The notes under the pieces are model-generated. The model did not search any database and was not told the origin of the DNA. It worked only from the letters and a program-made list of their open reading frames with translations. Shown piece by piece: positions 7,441-13,604 of a stretch of DNA of 13,604 nt (the first letter of the stretch is position 1; each line of letters opens with the position of its first letter). The DNA is taken from contig JBEKOB010000102.1 of NCBI GenBank assembly GCA_049522195.1, positions 1 to 13,604 on the forward strand, read 5' to 3'. A program made the position numbers and the translations under genes. Source of the DNA: UBA9647 sp049522195. Lineage in GTDB: Bacteria > Bacteroidota > Ignavibacteria > UBA10030.

Positions 7441-8316
7441 TCAGTGTGGTTTCTCCACCATTTGGACGCGCGTCCAGAAATCGAAAGAAATGTTCGCCGC
7501 ACTCTGGCGATTGGCACTGGCGCCGCCACCTCTTCCACCCCGGCCGCCGCCAACGCCACCCCTTCCACCTCGTCCGCCTCCACCCCCACCACCACTGACG
7601 CCACCACCACCTCCTCCTTCACCCCGACCTTCGCCGCCACCTTCTGCCGCTGCTGGTCGCTGAAAGGTATTTGTCGCGAACCCGACTCCGATGGATGCGC
7701 CGGGACGAGATTCGATCGCATACGGATGTGCTGAGGAGTATGCAAGCGGGACCTTCAGTTCATAAACAAATCGCTCAGGAGTGGATGTCAGGTGTATCTC
7801 AACTCCTTGCCCCGCCATTCTCGGCACCATCTGGAGATCCTTCTCTGTTGGGCCAATGAACTCAAAGTCACTGAGCGATTGGCGGCTCATCGCATCCACC
7901 CTGTTGCCGCGCTGATCGGTTTCTTCTTCGTCGGGTCGTGTTGGCATTTCGCCTCTTCCCATCCCGATCGGGAAACGAATTCCGTAAGTCTTCTTCTCTC
8001 CGCCATTAGGATCAAACCAGACGGTCATCCCCCTGGCCATAATCTGTCGCCCCAGGTTTGGCTTGGATGACATCAAGCAGACATAGAGAAACTCACCGTC
8101 GTTCAACACGCCACAGCGTATGTCGTCCTTCTGAACGAACAGTGTCGAATCAGACCATGCCCCCAGGTTCCCGTCGATCTGGATCTGGTGCTCACTCCAT
8201 CTGCTTGTCAGCTGCAGGGAGGAGCCGCATCCCTGCAGCAAGAGAATCAGCGCTGCTCCCATTGAGCAGACCATTGCTGCGGAGAGAGCAGTTCGCCGTT
8301 CCAGAACTTTCGTCAT
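7441..8316 (-). CDS. Lipoprotein with CBM9/DOMON-like domain and RGG-rich C-terminal region
   Basis: Probable lipid-anchored envelope protein of unknown function, 291 residues. The start is ATG at 8316 because AAGGAG lies about 7 nt upstream of it; earlier in-frame ATGs would add 13 polar residues before the signal peptide. Basic N-region, hydrophobic core and lipobox LLQGC place the lipidated Cys at residue 30. Residues about 45-117 (IQIDGNLGAWSDS ... EFLYVCLMSS ... MTVWFDPNGG) match the pattern of carbohydrate-binding family 9-like beta-sandwich domains, which in such proteins may bind sugars or other ligands. About 225-265 is almost only Gly with Arg/Glu, including RGGRGG twice, followed by a short closing strand (NISFDFWTRVQMVEKP). 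The Gly-rich part interrupts the fold just before its last strand, so it is probably an exposed loop. The neighbours give no functional hint. Confidence 0.82.
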   Translation of the reverse strand: MTKVLERRTALSAAMVCSMGAALILLLQGCGSSLQLTSRWSEHQIQIDGNLGAWSDSTLFVQKDDIRCGVLNDGEFLYVCLMSSKPNLGRQIMARGMTVWFDPNGGEKKTYGIRFPIGMGRGEMPTRPDEEETDQRGNRVDAMSRQSLSDFEFIGPTEKDLQMVPRMAGQGVEIHLTSTPERFVYELKVPLAYSSAHPYAIESRPGASIGVGFATNTFQRPAAAEGGGEGRGEGGGGGGVSGGGGGGGRGGRGGVGGGRGGRGGGASANRQSAANISFDFWTRVQMVEKPH

Positions 8317-8704
8317 TCGTGTCTCCTTGTTAGTGTTCATCATCTCCATTATCATTTAGACAACGTGAAAGGGTAAGACTTGCTGTAAGTACTCGCGGCC
8401 AAGACTTTAGACGCAAGGCTCGAGGAAAAGTTAAAAACGATATCACCAAATGTCTAAGCGATTACAATGATATTCCTGTATCGTAAACCTCCTCCAAACC
8501 AGTGCTAATATTGTGCTTACAATATCGTGAAACAATTCAAGGTACAACTTCGTTCGGTGTACAGCCAGCGGTATTCGCTGCAGAACTTTCTAAGTTAATA
8601 ATCGTTAATAAAGTGGGGACCGTGTAACTTGCTTCAGACGGGGGTGTCAAAGATAAGTAACTCCAGCGCTTATCCCTTTTTCACATGCGGACAGGATCAC
8701 GACC
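8317..8704. promoter_or_regulatory. 388-nt divergent intergenic region with operator-like repeats
   Basis: Lies between the divergently transcribed lipoprotein and glycosyltransferase genes and is clearly more AT-rich than the genes around it; no credible gene inside. A perfect inverted repeat ATATTGT-gctt-ACAATAT lies at 8508-8525. Just upstream, from about 8462, TTAC-aat-GATA / TATC-GTAA forms an imperfect palindrome sharing the words TTACAAT and TATCGT with it. A 10-nt period direct repeat GTTAATAA lies at 8594-8601 and 8604-8611. Promoters for both genes are expected here but I could not fix -10/-35 boxes with confidence. Confidence 0.5.
8508..8525. promoter_or_regulatory. 18-bp perfect inverted repeat, candidate operator
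   Basis: ATATTGT (8508-8514), a 4-nt spacer and ACAATAT (8519-8525) form a perfect dyad of the size bound by dimeric helix-turn-helix repressors. It is in the middle of the divergent region, about 190 nt from each start. No regulator gene is adjacent, so the binding protein is unknown. Confidence 0.35.
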
Positions 8705-9841
8705 GTGGCGGAAAGAATGACATTCTCGAGAAACCACAACATCGCCATCATCTGCTTTTCCTCGTCGGTCGGCGGCCTGGAGTTGAGTACCATCCGTCTG
8801 GCTGGCGAGTTCAACAAGCGGAGGGCGAGCTCGCTGCTGATTATCCCCTCAGACACACCACTCTCTCGCGAAGCTGTAAAAGAAGACCTGCGTTCGGAGT
8901 ATCTCAAACCTCGCGTGAAGTACGGTGATCTACTGGCGTCGTGGCGCTTGGCTAACATTCTGCGTTCCAATCAGATTAACATTGCCGTCGTCATGCAGTC
9001 CAAAGATATCAATGTTGTCGCTGGTGCAAAACTCTTCTTCCCCCGCGTCAAGCTTGTCTTCTACCAACAGATGCAATCAAGAATCGACAAGCGTGACTTC
9101 TTTCACACCTGGATGTATTCCAAGTTGTCACTCTGGATCTCGCTGACGAAACGCATGAAGCAGGAAGTGCTCGAGCACACCAGGATGCCTGAGCAGTCGA
9201 TTCATGTCGTCCCTCTCGGCCGGGACACGAGACTGTTTGATCCCACGCTTTATGATCAGAAGAAAGCTCGAACGCATTACGATCTTCCTCTTGACCGGCG
9301 AATCATTGGCGTATTAGGCCGCCTTGATCCGCAGAAAGGACAGGAAGAATTCCTTCGCTCTTTGCCGCTCGTTCTAAAAGAGCACCACGATGCCTTCTAT
9401 GTCATCCTCGGAGAAGAGACACGGGGCGAAGAAGGTTTCCGAAGGCGCCTTGTGAACCTGAGCTATGAACTTGGGATCCAGGACAGTGTACGTTTCCTGC
9501 CTTTCACGGAGAATGTCCCGGAGTTCATGGCGGCGATCGATGTCTTCGTAATGCCGTCGTATGGTGAAACCTACGGCCTGGTGCTCATCGAGGCAATGGC
9601 GATGGGAAAACCCGTCATCGCGACGGGAGCCGGCGGAGTACCTGAAATTGTTGAAGATGGTCGCGATGGATTGTTGATCCCACCCCGCGACGAGAAAGCA
9701 CTTGCTGAAGCGATCACATTGCTCCTCGGCGACTCATCCCTGAGGAAAACCCTTTCTACGTATGCACGACGGGATGCTCTTTCGCGTTTCGATGCAACGG
9801 TCTGCGTTGATCAGCTGGTTTATTCCCTCGATGCACTCTGA
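8705..9841 (+). CDS. Glycosyltransferase family 4 (GT-B fold)
   Basis: Transfers a sugar from an activated donor to a cell-surface or lipid-linked acceptor; probably cytoplasmic, membrane-associated. It has 378 residues. The N-terminal Rossmann half shows the GG loop SSSVGGLELSTIRLA (Gly23-Gly24) and a basic patch. The C-terminal half starts at IIGVLGRLDPQKG (about 200) and holds the donor-site block PSYGETYGLVLIEAMAMGKP with the paired E288 and E296 (EX7E), then VIATGAGGVPEIVEDGRDGLLIPP. All these are standard for GT4 enzymes. The GTG at 8705 has AGGA 9 nt upstream. ATG 8717 is possible but its GGAAAG is too close. It appears monocistronic, with no wzx, wzy or other polysaccharide genes near it, so the pathway is unknown. 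Confidence 0.92.
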   Translation: MAERMTFSRNHNIAIICFSSSVGGLELSTIRLAGEFNKRRASSLLIIPSDTPLSREAVKEDLRSEYLKPRVKYGDLLASWRLANILRSNQINIAVVMQSKDINVVAGAKLFFPRVKLVFYQQMQSRIDKRDFFHTWMYSKLSLWISLTKRMKQEVLEHTRMPEQSIHVVPLGRDTRLFDPTLYDQKKARTHYDLPLDRRIIGVLGRLDPQKGQEEFLRSLPLVLKEHHDAFYVILGEETRGEEGFRRRLVNLSYELGIQDSVRFLPFTENVPEFMAAIDVFVMPSYGETYGLVLIEAMAMGKPVIATGAGGVPEIVEDGRDGLLIPPRDEKALAEAITLLLGDSSLRKTLSTYARRDALSRFDATVCVDQLVYSLDAL

Positions 9842-10218
9842 GCTGCCCTTCTTCCCAGGTTCCTGATGCCGAGCGCTCATTGTCCCTTGTTCACTTCCGG
9901 GAATCCCTTTGAATTTCTGCGCGTATCACCTTTAGAGCACCTCCTTCTGTAACCTTTCCTCAAGTTGCGATCATCGCCCTTCGGCGTGATTCTGCTGTTG
10001 GCTCCGCCAACCGCAAGATCATCCCGACAGATTGAAAGGAATCCCCCGAGCTCAGGACAATTCCCATTCTCTTTTCTGGAACAGTCGACTGATGTTTGCA
10101 GTGATTGCCAGGCGGTGCCTGTTTTTGTTGCCTTTCAGGCTGATCTGCAGTAGCTTTGTGCAAAGAACGTCAGTCAGCACCGCTGAATCACAACACTCGG
10201 TAAACGAAGGGACATACG
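9842..10218 (+). other. 377-nt gap upstream of the lyase, with two adjacent hairpins
   Basis: No credible gene. Two hairpins lie side by side at 9970-9990 and 9993-10015 (listed separately). The remainder shows no recognisable motif except GAAGGGA (10206-10212), 6 nt before the lyase ATG and a good ribosome binding site. The promoter of the lyase is presumably in the last 200 nt, but no clear boxes were found. Confidence 0.5.
9970..10015. repeat. Pair of adjacent hairpins
   Basis: First stem: ATCA 9970-9973 and CGCC 9975-9978 pair with GGCG 9983-9986 and TGAT 9987-9990, with a bulged T and the loop CTTC. Second stem: TGC 9993-9995 and GTTGGC 9997-10002 pair with GCCAAC 10006-10011 and GCA 10013-10015 around the loop TCC, with one T/C mismatch. 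They lie about 130 nt after the glycosyltransferase and 200 nt before the lyase. No T-run follows. They could be terminator-like, a leader structure or a REP-type doublet. Confidence 0.4.
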
Positions 10219-11742
10219 ATGGCTATCGTTTTACAAGGATCCGGATTCACCATCGAGCAGCTTGTGCGCATCGCACGATTTGGTGAACGAGTGGAATTGC
10301 ATCCAGACGCACTCGAAAGAATCAAAGCGTGCCGGGCAATGCTCGAACAAAAACTGCAGGCACGGGAAATCATGTATGGTACCAATACAGGAATAGGAGA
10401 ATTCTCAGAGATTGTCCTGACAGACGAGCAGGTAAAACAATTTCAGAGGTACTTGATTTATAACCACGCAGCGGGGATAGGCGATCCTGCTCCGGTCGAA
10501 TACGTTCGCGGCGCGATCGCGAGCAGAATCAACGTGCATGCCAGGGGAAAATCCGGTTGTCGCCCCGAAATCACGCTTACCCTCGTGGAGATGCTCAACA
10601 AAGGAGTAACACCGGTCGTTTGCCAGAAGGGGTCGGTGGGAGCGTGCGGTGATCTTGCACCGATGTCTCAGATTGCTTTACTGTTGCTGGGGGAAGGGGA
10701 AGCGTACTATCGTGGTGAACGCATGCCGGGAAAGGATGCCTTCGAGAAGGCTGGTATCCCGGTCCCCGGTCTTCATGCTCGCGATGGACTCGCCACGATC
10801 AATGGTTCGAACATGCTCACCGCAATGAGCGCCATTCATCTTTACGACATCAATCGCTGGTTGAAGCAAGCGGAAATCGCGTGTGCGATGTCACTCGAGG
10901 CTCTGTACGCAAACATGAAACCATACGATGTCCGGTTGCATGAGCTGCGGGGATTTCCCGGCGCGATTCGGAGTGCGCAGGCAATCCTTGCATGCGTCAA
11001 GGGGAGCGACCTTCTTTCGGGAAAAATCAAGACCAAAGTGCAGGATGCCTATTCGATGCGCTCGTCGCCGCAGGTCATCGGTACTGCGCACGATGCCGTG
11101 GCTCACGCCCGGAAACAGGTCGAGACTGAACTCAATGCCGTCGCCGATAACCCCATTTTCCTTCCTGAATACAAACTGACGTTAACAGGGGCGAATTTCC
11201 AGGGGAGCCCGATCTCGCTTCCAATGGATATGGTCGGTGCGGCTGTAACGATGGTGAGCGTCTTGTCTGAACGAAGGCTCAACCGCCTTCTGAATCCTGC
11301 GTTGAGCGTCGGGTTGCCTGCATTTCTGACCAAAGGCGCCGGGATGTTCTCCGGATTCATGCTCAGCCAGTACACAGCAGACACGTTGATTGTTGAGCAG
11401 CGTGTTCTTTCATATCCGGCCTCGACAATGTCGATCCCTGCCGCTGCCGACCAGGAAGATTTCGTCTCCATGGGTATGAATACGGCAATCAAGAATGGAC
11501 AGATCCTTGACAACGCGTACGGTATTCTCGGCATCGAATTTCTCGCCGCGTCTCAGGCGCTCGATTTCCGTGAGTTCACACCCGGTGCCGGTGTGAGAAG
11601 GGCCAGAGAAATTGTGCGGAAGTATGCTGCTCATCTCGACGAAGATCGCCCGTTGTATCCGGATCACACCCGCATGAAGGAAGTGGTGCGCTCGTGCGAG
11701 ATTCTTGAAGAGGTTGAAAAGACGGTCGGTTCCCTGGAGTAG
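10219..11742 (+). CDS. Histidine ammonia-lyase-like MIO enzyme with an Ala-Cys-Gly cofactor triad
   Basis: Aromatic amino acid ammonia-lyase family, which eliminates ammonia from histidine to give urocanate, or acts likewise on a related amino acid. It has 507 residues, the usual length for a bacterial HutH. Residues matching the known Pseudomonas HAL active site: Tyr53 (MYGTNTGIG), His83 (IYNHAAGIG), Asn195 (TINGSN), Tyr278 and Arg281 (AYSMRSSPQ), Phe327 (GANFQGSP) and Glu413 (QEDF). The electrophilic MIO group is made from GSVGACGDLAP, residues Ala142-Cys143-Gly144, where most members have Ala-Ser-Gly. The common QEDH is QEDF here (Phe415). Keeping His83 favours histidine (or tyrosine) over phenylalanine. 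GAAGGGA sits 6 nt before the ATG. No hutU, hutI or hutG is nearby, so I give no hut symbol; the enzyme may serve something other than standard histidine breakdown. Confidence 0.9.
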   Translation: MAIVLQGSGFTIEQLVRIARFGERVELHPDALERIKACRAMLEQKLQAREIMYGTNTGIGEFSEIVLTDEQVKQFQRYLIYNHAAGIGDPAPVEYVRGAIASRINVHARGKSGCRPEITLTLVEMLNKGVTPVVCQKGSVGACGDLAPMSQIALLLLGEGEAYYRGERMPGKDAFEKAGIPVPGLHARDGLATINGSNMLTAMSAIHLYDINRWLKQAEIACAMSLEALYANMKPYDVRLHELRGFPGAIRSAQAILACVKGSDLLSGKIKTKVQDAYSMRSSPQVIGTAHDAVAHARKQVETELNAVADNPIFLPEYKLTLTGANFQGSPISLPMDMVGAAVTMVSVLSERRLNRLLNPALSVGLPAFLTKGAGMFSGFMLSQYTADTLIVEQRVLSYPASTMSIPAAADQEDFVSMGMNTAIKNGQILDNAYGILGIEFLAASQALDFREFTPGAGVRRAREIVRKYAAHLDEDRPLYPDHTRMKEVVRSCEILEEVEKTVGSLE

Positions 11743-11799
11743 CCTAATTTTCATGGTGACGAGATACCTGCAGTCAAGCATCGTCGAAAGGCAATTCGC

Positions 11800-12369
11800 T
11801 TGCAGGGCTATGATTACAGCCAGGCCGGTGAATATTTTGTCACAATCTGTACGAAGAATCGGGAGCACGTCTTCGGGAACACCGAAGGAGAAAGAACGTT
11901 GCTCAACGCCTTCGGGGAAATCGTTGCCGAATGCTGGAAGGATCTGCCAAATCATTGTCCCTGTGTCCTGACCGACGAATTCGTGGTTATGCCCAATCAT
12001 GTCCATGGCATCGTCGTGATCACCGAACCTGATCCGGTAAATCCGGTAGGGCAAGGTTCTGAACCTTCCCCTACCAGGCGTTATCCTTTATCCGAAATCG
12101 TACGTAGTTTCAAGACATTCTCGGCCCGACGAATCAATGAATGTCGGGGCACGCCAGGTCTTTCGGTTTGGCAAGGGAATTACTTCGAGCACATCATCAG
12201 GGACGAACGTGCTCTTGAAAGAATCCGCGAGTACATAATCTCGAATCCAGAGAGGTGGATTGGGGATGAGAATAATCTCGAGCAAGGAGCGAGTGAGGAA
12301 TTCGCCTCTTGGATCAAACAACAAGGTCTGAAATCACCACGTCTTTCAACCAATAGGTCAATTCGATGA
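11800..12369 (+). CDS. REP-associated tyrosine (RAYT / IS200-like Y1) transposase, start codon apparently lost
   Basis: Single-strand DNA transposase of the Y1/HUH family related to IS200/IS605 TnpA; RAYTs are domesticated forms tied to short palindromic repeats. It has 189 residues from a TTG start. Seen: QGYDYSQAGEYFVTICTKNR, the HUH metal motif MPNHVHG (His67, His69), EIVRSFKTFSARRIN, YFEHIIRDE and the likely catalytic Tyr145 in REYIISNPERW. Homologous reading continues upstream of 11800 without ATG or GTG (EIPAVKHRRKAIR), and the nearest ATG, at 11753, is one base out of frame, so the usual N terminus is broken or the TTG (AAAGG 8 nt upstream) is used. Between the HUH part and the C-terminal part is a variable insert encoded by a palindrome (12045-12075). 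The Gln/Ser-rich C-terminal tail runs about 30 residues past the conserved end and its stop overlaps the next start (ATGA 12366-12369). Confidence 0.88.
   Translation: MQGYDYSQAGEYFVTICTKNREHVFGNTEGERTLLNAFGEIVAECWKDLPNHCPCVLTDEFVVMPNHVHGIVVITEPDPVNPVGQGSEPSPTRRYPLSEIVRSFKTFSARRINECRGTPGLSVWQGNYFEHIIRDERALERIREYIISNPERWIGDENNLEQGASEEFASWIKQQGLKSPRLSTNRSIR
12045..12075. repeat. 31-nt near-perfect palindrome inside the transposase gene
   Basis: GGTAGGGCAAGGTTC (12045-12059), a single T, then GAACCTTCCCCTACC (12061-12075): 14 of 15 arm positions pair, with one C/C mismatch (12052/12068). It encodes the linker around VGQGSEPSPTR without breaking the frame. Directly before it the 8-nt word ATCCGGTA is repeated at 12032-12039 and 12041-12048. 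It looks like a REP-type hairpin, the element class that RAYT proteins recognise. Confidence 0.75.
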
Positions 12370-13595
12370 CCTCCCGCGAACGTGTTCTGACATCTCTCAA
12401 TCATCGCGAACCGGATCGCGTTCCCGTTGACCTCTCCGGCCATCGGTCCTCCGGTATCGCTGCCATCCTTTATCCAAAACTGCGCGAGTATCTCGGCCTG
12501 CCGCCGCGTCCCCTGCGGGTGTACGATCAGATCCAGCAACTTGCTATCGTCGATGACGATGTGCTGGACCGGTTTGGGGTTGACACGATAGAACTCGGTC
12601 GCGGATTCGCACTCCGCGATGAAGATTGGGCAAACTGGGTGCTGCCCGATGGCGCACTCTGCGAAATGCCCGTCTGGACGTTGCCGGAACGCGAGGAGAA
12701 ACGATGGGTCATTCGTTCAAAGAACGGTCGTGTCATTGCCCAGATGCCCGATCGTGCACTGTACTTTGAACAGACCTATTACCCGTTTTTCGAGAAGGAC
12801 AATCTCGATGCAATCCAGGAAGCCATGGCCGAGGCGATGTGGACGGCCATAGCGTCTCCGCCTGGCCCGTTGGTCGATGGCCCCGAGGGCGACGCTTTCT
12901 ATCGGGAAGGCGCACGGAGGTTCCGCTCGAGCACTGACCGCGCGGTCCTGGGCCTGTTCGGCGGGAACCTCCTCGAAATGGGGCAGTTTCTCTATCGCAA
13001 TGATGGCTTTTTGCTTCTCCTCGCCGAGAATCCTGACCAGGCACATGCTTTCCTCGACCGAATCGTGGAAATGCACCTGAAGAATCTCGAGCACTTCCTT
13101 GGCGTCGTGGGCGATTCTATCGATATCATCGTCTTCGGTGATGATCTTGGAATGCAGAGTGGTCCCCAGATTTCTCCTGCCATGTATCGTGAGTTCTTCA
13201 AACCGCGCCACAAGATCATGTGGGAACGGGCAAAACAACTCGCTCCTGTGAAGGTGATGCTGCATTGTTGTGGAGGCGTCCGGGAACTTCTTCCGGACCT
13301 GATAGAGGCGGGACTCGACGCGATCAACCCTGTGCAGATCTCCTGCAGCGGGATGGATGTCAGCCTCCTCAAATCAGAATTCGGCAGAGAGATGGTCTTC
13401 TGGGGGGGAGGGTGCGATACGCAGCGGATCCTGCCGCTGGGAACTCCGGAAGAAATTGAAGTGCACGTGAAGCGACAGGTCGAAATCCTCAAGCAGGGGG
13501 GCGGTTTTGTTTTTCAGCAAGTCCACAATATCCTTGCCGACGTCCCGCCGGAGAATGTTGTCGCAATGTTTGATGCAGTGAAAGAGATCGGGTGA
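12366..13595 (+). CDS. Uroporphyrinogen decarboxylase-fold protein, probable zinc-dependent methyltransferase
   Basis: Member of the URO-D superfamily, 409 residues. The fold is also used by MtaA/MtbA-type enzymes that move methyl groups between corrinoid proteins and thiols with a zinc ion. The end of the barrel shows KVMLHCCGGVRELLPDLIEAGLDAINPVQ-like sequence with His300-x-Cys302 and, later, WGGGCDTQ with Cys350: the His-x-Cys...Cys pattern of the zinc methyltransferases. FGDDLGMQSGPQISPAMYREFFKP is typical of this branch. The start MTSRERVLTSLNHREPDRVPVD is characteristic of it, and I see none of the arginine/aspartate pattern of true HemE, so haem synthesis is unlikely. The ATG at 12366 overlaps the transposase stop by 4 nt and has only a weak AGG upstream. 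No corrinoid-protein gene is in view, and the substrate is unknown. The gene ends 9 nt before the window edge. Confidence 0.87.
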   Translation: MTSRERVLTSLNHREPDRVPVDLSGHRSSGIAAILYPKLREYLGLPPRPLRVYDQIQQLAIVDDDVLDRFGVDTIELGRGFALRDEDWANWVLPDGALCEMPVWTLPEREEKRWVIRSKNGRVIAQMPDRALYFEQTYYPFFEKDNLDAIQEAMAEAMWTAIASPPGPLVDGPEGDAFYREGARRFRSSTDRAVLGLFGGNLLEMGQFLYRNDGFLLLLAENPDQAHAFLDRIVEMHLKNLEHFLGVVGDSIDIIVFGDDLGMQSGPQISPAMYREFFKPRHKIMWERAKQLAPVKVMLHCCGGVRELLPDLIEAGLDAINPVQISCSGMDVSLLKSEFGREMVFWGGGCDTQRILPLGTPEEIEVHVKRQVEILKQGGGFVFQQVHNILADVPPENVVAMFDAVKEIG

Positions 13596-13604
13596 TCGGG
13601 TCAT

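Noticed and set aside
7412..7663. Plus-strand open frame rich in Pro
   Set aside because: It is the antisense image of the Gly-rich tract of the lipoprotein gene.
10032..10286. Small open frame leading into the lyase gene
   Set aside because: Overlaps the lyase start in another frame and has no recognisable features.
12366..13595. hemE (true uroporphyrinogen decarboxylase)
   Set aside because: The zinc His-x-Cys...Cys pattern and the N-terminal RERVLTSLNHREPDRVPVD point to the methyltransferase-like branch, and the HemE N-terminal signature is missing.
1..13604. CRISPR array, tRNA or rRNA genes
   Set aside because: No regularly spaced repeats, no cloverleaf with a GTTCGA-type arm and no rRNA-like segments were seen on reading both strands.

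Overview
The window is ordinary bacterial chromosome of mid-to-high GC with short operons. It comes from a Gram-negative bacterium: there is an outer-membrane beta-barrel porin with a signal peptide and a terminal Phe, and a lipoprotein with a lipobox. The gene styles (BBP2-type porin beside kdpD, a CBM9-like lipoprotein with a Gly/Arg tail, an HAL of the TINGSN type) suggest the Bacteroidota/Chlorobiota/Ignavibacteria side of the tree. That placement is an inference from recall, not a measurement. No rRNA, tRNA or CRISPR array was seen.

Layout. 2-247: end of a gene entering from the left. 410-1591: porin. 1592-2158: long non-coding gap with several inverted repeats. 2159-5528: kdpD and kdpE, overlapping by 8 nt, a K+/turgor-sensing two-component pair without kdpFABC in the window. 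5529-5876: gap with several hairpins, the probable leader of a RhlE-type DEAD-box RNA helicase (5877-7355). 7356-7440: convergent gap almost filled by one large inverted repeat. 7441-8316 (minus): lipoprotein with a CBM9-like domain and an RGG-rich tail. 8317-8704: AT-richer divergent promoter region. 8705-9841: family 4 glycosyltransferase. 9842-10218: gap with two adjacent hairpins. 10219-11742: histidine ammonia-lyase-like enzyme. 11800-12369: RAYT-type Y1 transposase. 12366-13595: uroporphyrinogen-decarboxylase-fold, probable methyltransferase.

How the genes work together. Only kdpD/kdpE form an obvious functional unit. The last three genes (lyase, transposase, URO-D-like) are packed on one strand with a 57-nt gap and then a 4-nt ATGA overlap, so they may share a transcript, but their functions do not obviously connect and the transposase is probably an intruder. 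The other genes look like single transcription units.

The points most worth attention are these. (i) The lyase has Ala142-Cys143-Gly144 where the MIO cofactor is normally built from Ala-Ser-Gly, while the other catalytic residues are kept. (ii) The transposase carries a near-perfect 31-nt palindrome inside its own reading frame and appears to have lost its normal start codon. (iii) A strongly structured stretch precedes the RNA helicase. I saw no clearly new multi-gene system.
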